From: Flavobacterium endoglycinae
GTDB taxonomy: Bacteria; Bacteroidota; Bacteroidia; Flavobacteriales; Flavobacteriaceae
DNA length: 64,000 nucleotides
Reading direction: 5' to 3'
NCBI RefSeq assembly: GCF_017352115.1
Contig: NZ_CP071448.1
Span: 3,632,001-3,696,000, forward strand
Shown: positions 55,305-63,663 of the stretch, piece after piece
Position numbering within the stretch: the stretch's first letter is position 1
Layout of the letters: every line of letters starts with the position of its first letter
The notes under the pieces: generated by a model
What the model was told of the DNA's origin: nothing
Databases searched by the model: none
Seen by the model: the letters and a program-made list of their open reading frames with translations, nothing else
Translations under genes and position numbers: made by a program

Positions 55305-55371
55305 TTAACAAGTCGTTAACAAACATTTGAAACCGCTTAACAGCGATTTGTTCAAAGCTGAATTACTTTTG
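55305..55371 (+). promoter_or_regulatory. Phased TTAACA repeats and -7 box: candidate response-regulator operator
   Basis: TTAACA occurs at 55305, 55316 and 55337, spacings 11 and 21 bases (one and two helical turns), each preceded by CG. The last repeat ends 21 bases before TACTTTTG (55364-55371), an exact -7 box 42 bases ahead of the DUF1573 gene, so it takes the place of the missing -33 element. OmpR-family regulators typically bind such ~11-base direct repeats. Regulation by the adjacent regulator is inference. Confidence 0.55.
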
Positions 55372-55412
55372 AAATGTAAAATTCGAACTATAAACCATTA
55401 AATATTTTAACT

Positions 55413-55826
55413 ATGAAAATTATCAAAATTTCTATGCTGGCTGTAGCGTTAAGTTTAATGTCTTTTTCAGCGATCGCACCAGTGAAATCTTTAGTTTCTG
55501 AAACTAAAAAAGTTGAAACAGCTTCTACAATTGTTTGGAAAGCTGAAACAATTGATGTTGGACAAATTCCGCAGGGAACTCCAAAAGCAATTGTATACGA
55601 ATTTAAAAACACAGGAAAAACAGCAGTTGTAATTACAAATGTTCAGGGTTCATGTGGATGTACTGCAACAGATTACACAAAAGAACCAGTTTTACCTGGT
55701 AAATCAGCAAAAGTGACTGCCACTTATAATGCGGCAAACAAAGGCGCTTTTACAAAAACAGTTACAGTAACAACAAGTGCTGAAACGGCTCCAAAAATAC
55801 TTACTTTAAAAGGAACTGTTATCTAA
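55413..55826 (+). CDS. Exported DUF1573 protein
   Basis: A 137-residue protein with a signal peptide (about 1-24, ISMLAVALSLMSFSAIA). The mature part is one Ig-like DUF1573 domain: IDVGQIPQGTPKAIVYEFKN, NVQGSCGCTATDYT with its Cys pair, and the closing TVTVTTSAETAP and LTLKGTVI strands. Such domains are usual in Bacteroidota envelope proteins; function unknown. It is divergent from the two-component operon, with operator-like repeats in the shared spacer. Confidence 0.9.
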   Translation: MKIIKISMLAVALSLMSFSAIAPVKSLVSETKKVETASTIVWKAETIDVGQIPQGTPKAIVYEFKNTGKTAVVITNVQGSCGCTATDYTKEPVLPGKSAKVTATYNAANKGAFTKTVTVTTSAETAPKILTLKGTVI

Positions 55827-55850
55827 AATAAAGGTTGGTTATAAAGTGAA

Positions 55851-55885
55851 AAGCCCTGAATACGTAGTCTATTCGGGGCTTTTTT
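55851..55885 (+). terminator. Terminator of the DUF1573 gene
   Basis: AAAAGCCCTGAATA (55851-55864) pairs with 55872-55885 with one G.U wobble, followed by TTTATG, 24 bases past the stop. Confidence 0.9.
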
Positions 55886-55956
55886 TATGACAAAATATTA
55901 TTTTTAGAATCATTTGATTTTACCAAAACTTTTCTACTTTTATTAAAAAAATCATT

Positions 55957-57534
55957 ATGAAAATTTGGTGCAGATTTGCTATTATTACGCTCCTTTTTAC
56001 TATTGTTTCCTGTAACTCAAAAGGAGATAAAAAAGAAGAAAATCAGAAGAAAGCAAAAGTCGTTATTCCCGAATTAAAACTTGTAATTGACAGTACGGCG
56101 ATTGCTAAATTTTATGAAGCATATCCGAAACTGCAAAACTTTCAAGGTGAAGTCGCGTCTTTATACACTAAAAAACAATCAACCCAATTGTGGCTGGATA
56201 ATAAAGGTGTTGTCGAGTTTGGAAATACTTTATATAATAAGTACAAAGAATTAGAAACCGAAGGCTTAAAAGCAAATTTTCCGTACAAGGAAATCAATTC
56301 TATTTTTGAAAATAATACAGATAATAAACTCTCAAAAGTCAACACCGACTTGATGATTACGAATTTGTATTTCTATTATGCCGAAAAAGTATACCGCGGT
56401 TTTGATGAAAAAACATCTCTTTCGTTAGAATGGCTTTTGCCGAGAAAAAAACTCAACTATCAGGTTTTAACCGATTCGATCTTCAAAAAATCAACTATAA
56501 ATGATGATAAGAAGAGCAAGATGTTCAGCCAGTATTACAAACTTCGTGATGCTCTTCATCAATATAGAGAAATTGAAAAGAAAGGCGGATGGAAAACCAT
56601 TGAAACTGATGAAGATTATAAAAGTTTAAAACTAGGCGATTCTTCAGCTGTGATTGCTCAAATTAGAGAAAGGCTTTTTATAACCGGAGATATTAAAGAA
56701 GATACCAAAAGTGCGGTTTGTGATTCGACGTTAATCAGCGCGATGAAAAAATATGAATTTCATCACGGTTATGCACAAAAGAACACTATATTATTGGAAC
56801 ATATTAATGATTTGAACATTCCAGTTTCTGATCGAATCAAAACCATTATTGCCAATATGGAGCGTTGCCGATGGATTGATCCAGAACTTGAAAAAGGTCA
56901 GAAATACATTGAAGTCAACATTCCTGAATTTAAATTGTACATAATCGAAGATGGCAAAATTGCTTTTACATCGCCGGTAGTGGTAGGAAAAGCAATGACC
57001 AAAACCGTTATTTTCAGCGGCATGATGAGCAATATTGTTTTTAGTCCGTATTGGAATGTACCGCCGAGTATTATTGCAAAAGAAATAAAACCCGGAATGG
57101 CGAAAAACAAAAACTATCTCGCTCAGAAAAACCTAGAATGGAATAACGGAGCGGTTAGACAACTTCCGGGGAAAAATAATTCGCTTGGTTTGGTGAAATT
57201 TTTATTTCCAAACACCAGTAATATTTATCTGCACGATACTCCTGCAAAAAGCTTGTTCGAAAGAGAAAGCAGAGCCTTCAGCCACGGTTGTGTACGTGTA
57301 GCAAAACCACGTGAACTGGCAATTGAATTGCTAAAAGTAGATCCGCAGTGGAATCCTGAAAGAATCGACAAAGCCATGCATGCCGGAAAAGAAAGCTGGT
57401 ATACGTTAAAGAAAAAAGTTCCAGTTTATATTGGTTATTTTACAGCTTGGGTAGATCGTGAAGGAAATCTAAATTTCTACAAAGATATTTACGACAGAGA
57501 TGAAAGTCTAATTAAACTTTTAACGGAAGAATAA
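55957..57534 (+). CDS. L,D-transpeptidase, YcbB/LdtD type lipoprotein
   Basis: A 525-residue murein cross-linking enzyme. The signal ends in the lipobox FTIVSC, so it is likely lipid-anchored in the periplasm. An N-terminal scaffold domain (about 40-210) and a peptidoglycan-binding-like segment (LKLGDSSAVIAQIRERLFIT) come before the YkuD catalytic domain (about 320-480). The active site is SHGCVRV with upstream IYLHDTPAKSLF supplying the His. Substrates are peptidoglycan stem peptides, forming 3-3 cross-links. Domain order and length match E. coli YcbB. Confidence 0.93.
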   Translation: MKIWCRFAIITLLFTIVSCNSKGDKKEENQKKAKVVIPELKLVIDSTAIAKFYEAYPKLQNFQGEVASLYTKKQSTQLWLDNKGVVEFGNTLYNKYKELETEGLKANFPYKEINSIFENNTDNKLSKVNTDLMITNLYFYYAEKVYRGFDEKTSLSLEWLLPRKKLNYQVLTDSIFKKSTINDDKKSKMFSQYYKLRDALHQYREIEKKGGWKTIETDEDYKSLKLGDSSAVIAQIRERLFITGDIKEDTKSAVCDSTLISAMKKYEFHHGYAQKNTILLEHINDLNIPVSDRIKTIIANMERCRWIDPELEKGQKYIEVNIPEFKLYIIEDGKIAFTSPVVVGKAMTKTVIFSGMMSNIVFSPYWNVPPSIIAKEIKPGMAKNKNYLAQKNLEWNNGAVRQLPGKNNSLGLVKFLFPNTSNIYLHDTPAKSLFERESRAFSHGCVRVAKPRELAIELLKVDPQWNPERIDKAMHAGKESWYTLKKKVPVYIGYFTAWVDREGNLNFYKDIYDRDESLIKLLTEE

Positions 57535-57592
57535 AGTTTAAATTCCAATTTATAAAAAACAAATTCCAAAGTTGGATGTAAAATTTAAGTTG

Positions 57593-57637
57593 CCACAAAT
57601 TGCACAAATTACAATTTTTAATTTGTGCAATTTGTGG
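57593..57637. terminator. Long hairpin between convergent cell-wall genes
   Basis: CCACAAATTGCACAAATT (57593-57610) pairs perfectly over 18 bp with 57620-57637, 9-base loop. It is made of ACAAATTGC words that recur in Flavobacterium spacers. It probably ends transcription from both sides. Confidence 0.75.
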
Positions 57638-57690
57638 TTTAAAAGATAGCTAAAAAATAAATTCGTGAATTCGTGGCTAACAAAAAAAAC

Positions 57691-58200
57691 TTATTCCGAT
57701 AAAACATCCACACATTTATAAAAACGTTTGGTATAATGGTCTGTATCAAGTGCTGTTATAGTTACTTGCTGTGCTTTTCCAGAAGAAGCATGAATAAATT
57801 TCGACTGCATGCCGTTGGCTTCACAGATAATTCCAAGATGACCAATTATGGTTCTGTCTTTATACCCATAAAAAACTAAAATATCTCCAACTTTAAATTC
57901 TTCAGGTTTTAAAGTTTTGCCAATGTTTTTATAACCGCTTGAACTTCGTGGCAATGTCTTTCCAAAATGGCTGAAAACATAACTCACAAATCCAGAACAA
58001 TCAAATCCTAAAGCTGGATTACTGCTGGCATATTTATATGGCGTTCCTAAATGTTTTTTTGCAAAAACAATAATCGAATCGCGATTGATTTCAGTTTGAA
58101 GTTTAGTGTTTTCAACTCGTATTTGAGATTCTTTCTTTTGTGGTTTAAACGAAGAGAAGAAAAATACAGGCAGTAAAAATAGCAATAGGAACGTTCTCAT
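57691..58200 (-). CDS. NlpC/P60 (C40) cell-wall peptidase
   Basis: A 169-residue exported endopeptidase that would cut peptidoglycan stem peptides. After a signal peptide (LLLFLLPVFFFSSF) comes the papain-like NlpC/P60 domain. The catalytic Cys68 lies in LGFDCSGFVSYVFSHFG, the His in IIGHLGIICEANG, and the third polar residue in KFIHASSGKAQQV. Single-domain form without SH3 or LysM. It converges with the L,D-transpeptidase gene, another murein enzyme. Confidence 0.92.
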   Translation of the reverse strand: MRTFLLLFLLPVFFFSSFKPQKKESQIRVENTKLQTEINRDSIIVFAKKHLGTPYKYASSNPALGFDCSGFVSYVFSHFGKTLPRSSSGYKNIGKTLKPEEFKVGDILVFYGYKDRTIIGHLGIICEANGMQSKFIHASSGKAQQVTITALDTDHYTKRFYKCVDVLSE

Positions 58201-58377
58201 TTTTTTAGTTTTATCTAAATTAAAACGCTAAATTTAAATTGTTATTTTATTTTAAAAAGAACAGAAACACCCTAAAAAGTACAAATATGTATGGTTAGCC
58301 TCCAAACGATGTGTTTATGTGGTGTTTTTTTATTGCTTTTTGACATTTTAGTATCTTTTTAAATATTTTCTTTCTAA

Positions 58378-58385
58378 TATATTTG
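58378..58385 (+). promoter_or_regulatory. -7 box ahead of the carbohydrate cluster
   Basis: TATATTTG, an exact TAnnTTTG match, 31 bases before the ATG at 58417. Confidence 0.45.
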
Positions 58386-58416
58386 TGAATTGTATTTATA
58401 TTTTAACAAATAAATT

Positions 58417-59517
58417 ATGTTTCCCAAAAAAATAGCACTTTTAATTTTATTTTTGCTGATTTCGATTATTTCGACTTCTCAAACGCTAAATTCAAATAAA
58501 ACTTTCTTATATCAAGGCCGAGTAGAAAAATTACAAAACGATGAGGTCATTTTAATTGGAACCGCTTCTTCGGTTTCCTTTAATTTTACAGGAACAAAAT
58601 GTTCGATTTCCCTTCAAAGCGTCGATTCGTATGAACATCATAATTATGTTTCTTTAGTTTTAGATGGAAAATACTTGGGTAAAATCAGGGTTGAAAAAGG
58701 AGCAGTCCAGTCATTTCCAATACAAGTAACTTCCAATAAAAAAGAACATCATTTAGAAATCTATAAAAATACAGAAGCGCAAAGTGGTAATATTTTGTTT
58801 GCCGGGACAACTGCAAAACTGACTTCAATTTCATTTAAAAAGAAAAAGAAAATCGAGTTCATAGGTGATTCTATTACATGTGGTGCCGCCAGTGATGGTT
58901 CTGATGTTCCTTGCGATCAAGGAGAATATTTAGATCATCATAACAGTTATTATGCTTATGGGCCAAGAATTTCCAGAGCTATTGGAGTTGATTATTTAAT
59001 GAGCTGTGTATCTGGAATTGGAATGTACCGAAACTGGAACGACGAAAATAAAGACGAAGCTATAATGCCTGATGTTTATCAAAATTTATATTTAACCAAA
59101 GACGCTTCAAAACCTAAATATGATTTTGCTTTTCAGCCAGATATTATCAGCATAGCTTTAGGAACCAATGATTTTTCGGGTGGAGACGGCAAAAAAGAAC
59201 GCTTGCCTTTTAATTCCGAAAAATACGTTTCGAACTACATCAATTTTATTAAGATGCTGTACAAGCATAATCCCAATGTGCAGATCGTAATTACCAACAG
59301 TCCAATGGTAAATGATGACAGATCTGTTGTTTTTGAAGATTGTTTGAACCAAGTAAAAAAAGCTTTTGATACTGATAAAACACACAAACCTATTCAGATT
59401 TTCAAATTCAAACCTATGAAACCAAAAGGTTGTATAGGACATCCAGATGTAGAAGATCATAAAGTTTTAGCTGTTGAATATGGACCATTTTTAAAGAAAC
59501 TTTTAAATGAAAAATAA
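58417..59517 (+). CDS. SGNH/GDSL esterase, CE2-like acetyl esterase
   Basis: A 366-residue exported esterase. The signal peptide (LLILFLLISIISTSQ) is followed by a ~125-residue beta-sandwich (LQNDEVILIGTASSVSFNFT) as in carbohydrate esterase family 2. The SGNH hydrolase domain has block I IEFIGDSITCGAASDG (nucleophile Ser), IALGTNDFSGGD (block III Asn) and GCIGHPDVEDHK (catalytic His). CE2 enzymes remove acetyl groups from xylan, glucomannan and related glycans. Its end overlaps the next gene by 11 bases, showing one operon with the second esterase and probably the GH3 enzyme. Confidence 0.9.
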   Translation: MFPKKIALLILFLLISIISTSQTLNSNKTFLYQGRVEKLQNDEVILIGTASSVSFNFTGTKCSISLQSVDSYEHHNYVSLVLDGKYLGKIRVEKGAVQSFPIQVTSNKKEHHLEIYKNTEAQSGNILFAGTTAKLTSISFKKKKKIEFIGDSITCGAASDGSDVPCDQGEYLDHHNSYYAYGPRISRAIGVDYLMSCVSGIGMYRNWNDENKDEAIMPDVYQNLYLTKDASKPKYDFAFQPDIISIALGTNDFSGGDGKKERLPFNSEKYVSNYINFIKMLYKHNPNVQIVITNSPMVNDDRSVVFEDCLNQVKKAFDTDKTHKPIQIFKFKPMKPKGCIGHPDVEDHKVLAVEYGPFLKKLLNEK

Positions 59518-60886
59518 AATACTATTCCTTTTCTTTTTGATGATGTATGGTTTTGCAGAAGCAAATGTTACACTTCCGAATATTTTTGGAGATAATATGG
59601 TTTTACAGCGCAACTCTGAAGTGAAAATCTGGGGCTGGGGAAATCCAAAAGAAGAAATTAAATTAGTTTCGGGCTGGAACAATCAGGAATATAAAACCGT
59701 TGCAAGCAATCAAGCAAAATGGGAATTGACAATTAAAACTCCAGAAGCAGGAGGCCCCTTTACGATTTCTATAAAAGGGTATAATGAAGTGGTTTTAAAA
59801 AATATTCTCATTGGCGAAGTCTGGCTTTGTTCAGGTCAGTCAAATATGGAAATGTCGGCAAGCTGGGGAATCGATAATGGCGATGAAGAAGTGAAAAATG
59901 CTGCAGATCCGAATATTCGTTTTTTCACCGTTCCGAAATTAACCGCCGCAAGTCCGCAGAATAATTTACTCGGAAACTGGACGGAATCGACTCCAGAAAC
60001 CATGAAATATTTTAGTGCTGTTGGTTACTTTTTTGCGAAACGCTTACGAGAAGATTTGAAAAATGTTCCAATTGGATTGATTTCTTCTAATTGGGGCGGA
60101 ACTCCTGCGGAAATCTGGATGCCGGAAGAAGTAATAAATAGCGATCCCATTTTATTAGAAAATGCCAAAAAACTCAACGAACAGGAATATGGTCCGCATC
60201 AGCCGGGGCGTGCATACAATGCAATGATTCATCCAATTGCAGGATTTAAAATTGCAGGAACGCTTTGGTACCAAGGAGAATCAAATGTAGGTTCGCTGGT
60301 TTACGATAAAACTTTAGGAGCTTTAATTACTTCTTGGCGAAAAGAATGGAAAGAAAATTTCCCATTCTATTATGTTCAGATTGCGCCTTATAAAACGGGA
60401 ACGAATAATTTTTCGAACGTAATGGTTCGTAATTCTCAACGAAAATTATTAAAAGAAGTTTCAAATACAGGAATGGTCGTGATTAGCGACATTTCAGATA
60501 CGATCGATATTCACCCAAAGAATAAAAAATCTGTTGGAATTCGTTTGGCGAATCTGGCTTTGGCTGAAACCTATAAAACCAATTCTAATTTGGTAAACGG
60601 TCCATTGTTTACCGATTTTAAAATTGAGAAAAACAAAGTAATCGTTTCTTTTGATTATGCTGACGGATTGTATTTCAAAGACAAAAAATCAAATCAATTT
60701 GAAGTAGCTGGAGCAGATGGAGTTTTTGTTCCCGCCCAAGCTTCGATAAAAAATAATCAGGTGATTTTGACCAGTAAAAAAGTTGTAAATCCAGCGAAAG
60801 TGAGGTTTGCATGGGGAAATACAACGCAGTCGGATTTGTTTAACAAAGCAAACCTGCCTGCTTCTTGTTTTACGAGCGAATTTTAG
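59507..60886 (+). CDS. Sialate O-acetylesterase-like esterase
   Basis: A 459-residue exported SGNH-type esterase. After a signal peptide (ILFLFFLMMYGFAEA) the catalytic Ser is in VWLCSGQSNMEMSASWG; other blocks are GLISSNWGGTPAEIWMP and GTLWYQGESNVG, with the His in DISDTIDIHPKNK. A small beta domain interrupts and ends the chain. Family members deacetylate sialic acids or plant polysaccharides; beside a CE2-like esterase and a GH3 glucosidase, a plant-glycan acetyl esterase is the better guess. It starts within the previous gene's last codons. Confidence 0.9.
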   Translation: MKNKILFLFFLMMYGFAEANVTLPNIFGDNMVLQRNSEVKIWGWGNPKEEIKLVSGWNNQEYKTVASNQAKWELTIKTPEAGGPFTISIKGYNEVVLKNILIGEVWLCSGQSNMEMSASWGIDNGDEEVKNAADPNIRFFTVPKLTAASPQNNLLGNWTESTPETMKYFSAVGYFFAKRLREDLKNVPIGLISSNWGGTPAEIWMPEEVINSDPILLENAKKLNEQEYGPHQPGRAYNAMIHPIAGFKIAGTLWYQGESNVGSLVYDKTLGALITSWRKEWKENFPFYYVQIAPYKTGTNNFSNVMVRNSQRKLLKEVSNTGMVVISDISDTIDIHPKNKKSVGIRLANLALAETYKTNSNLVNGPLFTDFKIEKNKVIVSFDYADGLYFKDKKSNQFEVAGADGVFVPAQASIKNNQVILTSKKVVNPAKVRFAWGNTTQSDLFNKANLPASCFTSEF

Positions 60887-60911
60887 AGTGTAGATTTTAG
60901 ATTTTAACCAC

Positions 60912-60937
60912 TTGTCAGGCTGAGCGAAGTCGAAACC
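60912..60937. repeat. Dispersed TGTCAGGCTGAGCGAAGTCG repeat
   Basis: A known type of short Bacteroidota spacer repeat, related to the in-frame copy at 51059-51092 (shared GAGCG-AGTCGA core). Confidence 0.7.
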
Positions 60938-60950
60938 CGCACAGCATAAT

Positions 60951-61010
60951 TTAATCTCGCAAAGTCACAAAGGCGCAAAGTTTTTAAAACTTAGAACCTT
61001 AGTACCTAAG
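60951..61010. repeat. CGCAAAG and CTTAGAACC word repeats
   Basis: AATCTCGCAAAGTCACAAAG and GCGCAAAG (60953-60980) match the arms of the inverted repeat at 63.36/63.55 kb except for a few bases. CTTAGAACCTTAGTACC (60990-61007) matches the 26.2 kb repeat family. With the previous repeat, three families are stacked in this 140-base spacer. Confidence 0.7.
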
Positions 61011-61026
61011 AAAAAACTAACTAACC

Positions 61027-63321
61027 ATGAAAAATAAAAAAATAATAATTATTGGGGTCTTGTCCCTGTTTACAGTTGGAAACATGAATGCACAAAAAAA
61101 GCCGTATCTGGATAAAAATAAAACTATTGAGCAGCGTATTGATTTGCTTTTGCCTTTAATGACTTTAGAAGAAAAAGTGGGACAGATGAATCAATACAAC
61201 GGTTTTTGGGATGTTACCGGACCTGCGCCAAAAGGGGGAACAGCCGAATTAAAATACGAACATTTGCGAAAAGGATTAGTGGGTTCAATGCTGACGGTTC
61301 GTGGCGTAAAAGAAGTTCGTGCGGTACAGAAAATTGCAGTAGAAGAAACTCGTTTGGGAATTCCGTTGATTATTGGTTTTGACGTCATTCATGGTTATAA
61401 AACATTAAGTCCGATTCCGTTGGCAGAAGCGGCGAGCTGGGATTTAGAAGCCATTAAAAAGTCGGCAGCGATTGCAGCTGATGAAGCTTCGGCATCTGGA
61501 ATTAACTGGACTTTTGGTCCAAATGTCGATATTGCAAATGATGCGCGCTGGGGTCGTGTGATGGAAGGCGCAGGCGAAGATCCGTATTTAGGAAGCAAAA
61601 TCGGTTATGCGCGTGTGAAAGGTTTTCAAGGAGAAACCGTTGCTGATTTGGCAAAAGTAAATACGATCGCCGCTTGTGCGAAACACTTTGCGGCTTACGG
61701 TTACGTTGAAGCGGGATTGGAATATAATATTGTAGATATCAGTAATTCTAAATTATACAATTCGGTTCTGCCTCCTTTTGAAGCAACGGTTCAGGCAGGA
61801 GTTCGTACGTTTATGAATTCGTTTAATACTTTGAACGGCGTTCCGGCAACAGGAAATGCTTTTTTACAAAGAGATATTTTAAAAGGAAAATGGAAGTTTG
61901 ACGGATTTGTAATTTCTGATTATGCATCGATTCGTGAAATGATTGCACACGGATATGCCAAAGACGAAGCTGATGCCACGGCAAAAGCTGTAATGGCAGG
62001 TTCTGATATGGATATGGAATCTTATTTATATGTGGCAAAACTAGTGGATTTAGTAAAATCTGGAAAAGTAAAAGAAGATTTGGTTGATGATGCCGTTCGC
62101 CGAATTCTTCGTGTGAAATTTGAATTGGGATTATTTGATGATCCGTACCGATATTGTGATGAAAAACGTGAAAAAGAAGTTGTGGGAAGTAAGGCCAATA
62201 ATGAAGGCGTTTTGGATATGGCAAAGAAATCGATCGTTTTATTAAAGAACGAGAAGAATTTACTGCCGCTAAAAAAATCAGGACAAAAAATCGCTTTGAT
62301 TGGTGCTTTAGCAAATGATAAAAACAGTCCTTTAGGAAGCTGGAGAATTGCTGCTTCTGATGATACTGCAGTTTCGGTTTTAGAAGGAATGCAGCAATAC
62401 AAAGACAATCAATTGGTTTTTGAAAAAGGTGCCGATTTATTAAAACAAAAAGCAACTTTTTTAACCGAAACAGTTTTCAATACTACAGATAAAACTGGTT
62501 TTGAAGCAGCGAAAAAAGCAGCAAAAAATGCAGATGTTGTCGTAATGGTTTTAGGTGAATACGGTTTTCAAAGCGGTGAGGGAAGAAGCAGAACTGATTT
62601 GAATTTGCCTGGATTACAACAAGAATTATTAGAAGAAATCTACAAAGTGAATCCGAATGTGGTTTTGGTTTTAAATAATGGACGTCCGTTGAGTATTCCA
62701 TGGGCAGCCGAAAATGTTCCAGCAATTGTGGAAGCTTGGCATTTAGGAACTCAGACAGGAAATGCTGTGGCGCAGGTTTTATACGGAGATTACAATCCGA
62801 GTGGAAAACTGCCAATGTCATTCCCGAGAAATGTAGGGCAGGTACCAATTTATTACAACAAATACAGCACAGGAAGACCAACAGACAGCGATAAAAACGT
62901 TTTTTGGTCGCATTATATGGATGTAGAGAAAACGCCTCAATTTCCATTTGGTTTTGGATTAAGCTATACCACTTTCGATTATAAAAAACTGAAATTGAAT
63001 AAAACGTCTTTTGCAAAAGGCGAAAAAGTTGAGGTAAGCGTTGAAGTTACAAACTCTGGAAATTATGATGGAAAAGAAGTCGTTCAATTGTATATTCATG
63101 ATGAATATGCGAGTATCGTTCGTCCAATTAAAGAATTAAAAGGTTTTGAATTGGTGAATCTTAAAAAAGGAGAAACTAAAACCGTAAAATTTACTTTAAC
63201 AGATAAAGAACTTGGTTTTTATGATAACGAAGGAAAATATCTTGTAGAACCAGGAACGTTTAAAATCATGGTTGGAGGAAGCTCTGATAAAGGATTGCAG
63301 GGTGGTTTTGAGATTCTCTAA
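61027..63321 (+). CDS. bglX: Glycoside hydrolase family 3 beta-glucosidase (BglX-like)
   Basis: A 764-residue exported enzyme with signal peptide (IIIIGVLSLFTVGNMNAQ). The N-terminal TIM barrel carries NWTFGPNVDIANDARWGRVM, KHFAAYGYVEAG and the nucleophile Asp298 in DGFVISDYASIREM. The second alpha/beta sandwich (about 395-620) includes KSIVLLKNEKNLLPL and GEYGFQSGEGRSRTDL with the candidate acid/base region. A fibronectin III-like domain closes the chain (VTNSGNYDGKEVVQLYIHDE). It releases terminal beta-glucose from oligosaccharides in the periplasm. Same strand as the two esterases, separated by a repeat-filled spacer. Confidence 0.93.
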   Translation: MKNKKIIIIGVLSLFTVGNMNAQKKPYLDKNKTIEQRIDLLLPLMTLEEKVGQMNQYNGFWDVTGPAPKGGTAELKYEHLRKGLVGSMLTVRGVKEVRAVQKIAVEETRLGIPLIIGFDVIHGYKTLSPIPLAEAASWDLEAIKKSAAIAADEASASGINWTFGPNVDIANDARWGRVMEGAGEDPYLGSKIGYARVKGFQGETVADLAKVNTIAACAKHFAAYGYVEAGLEYNIVDISNSKLYNSVLPPFEATVQAGVRTFMNSFNTLNGVPATGNAFLQRDILKGKWKFDGFVISDYASIREMIAHGYAKDEADATAKAVMAGSDMDMESYLYVAKLVDLVKSGKVKEDLVDDAVRRILRVKFELGLFDDPYRYCDEKREKEVVGSKANNEGVLDMAKKSIVLLKNEKNLLPLKKSGQKIALIGALANDKNSPLGSWRIAASDDTAVSVLEGMQQYKDNQLVFEKGADLLKQKATFLTETVFNTTDKTGFEAAKKAAKNADVVVMVLGEYGFQSGEGRSRTDLNLPGLQQELLEEIYKVNPNVVLVLNNGRPLSIPWAAENVPAIVEAWHLGTQTGNAVAQVLYGDYNPSGKLPMSFPRNVGQVPIYYNKYSTGRPTDSDKNVFWSHYMDVEKTPQFPFGFGLSYTTFDYKKLKLNKTSFAKGEKVEVSVEVTNSGNYDGKEVVQLYIHDEYASIVRPIKELKGFELVNLKKGETKTVKFTLTDKELGFYDNEGKYLVEPGTFKIMVGGSSDKGLQGGFEIL

Positions 63322-63353
63322 GGTTCAAAAGCACAAAGTAACAAAGGTTCAAA

Positions 63354-63585
63354 GTTTTTTTAATCTCGCAAAGTCGCAAAGACGCAAAGATTTTTCAATA
63401 GCCCCTAGCTTTAGCTAGGGGAATAATAATAGAATTTGAAAAGGCTTTAGCCAAACTATTGTTAGTTTGGCTAAAGCCTTTTTCTTCTTTATTGTTTTTC
63501 TCATCCAGCTAAAGCTGGACGCAATTCAAACTTATATTTAAAAATTAAACTTTGCGTCTTTGCGACTTTGCGAGATTAAAAAAAC
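63354..63585. repeat. Composite element: 36-bp perfect inverted repeat enclosing three hairpins
   Basis: This fills most of the only gene-free stretch over 300 bases. The arm 63354-63389 (CGCAAAG words) is the exact reverse complement of 63550-63585. Inside lie CCCCTAGC/GCTAGGGG (63402-63421), a perfect 20-bp hairpin with T-run (63439-63458 with 63463-63482), and TCCAGC/GCTGGA (63504-63519). All three hairpins share a GCTTTAGC or GCTAAAGC core. The 20-bp hairpin could terminate bglX transcription. No target-site duplication is apparent. Confidence 0.85.
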
Positions 63586-63663
63586 ATAACTTTTTAAATT
63601 AATAACTTTCGATATTTTTCTACCTTTAAAATCTATTAAAACTCCAACTTTTAAATAATAAAC

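Noticed and set aside
61823..63016. Long minus-strand frames (210 and 177 codons) opposite the GH3 gene
   Set aside because: They lie wholly within a well-supported GH3 coding region; Cys/His/Phe-rich translations are typical of antisense frames, with no domain match.
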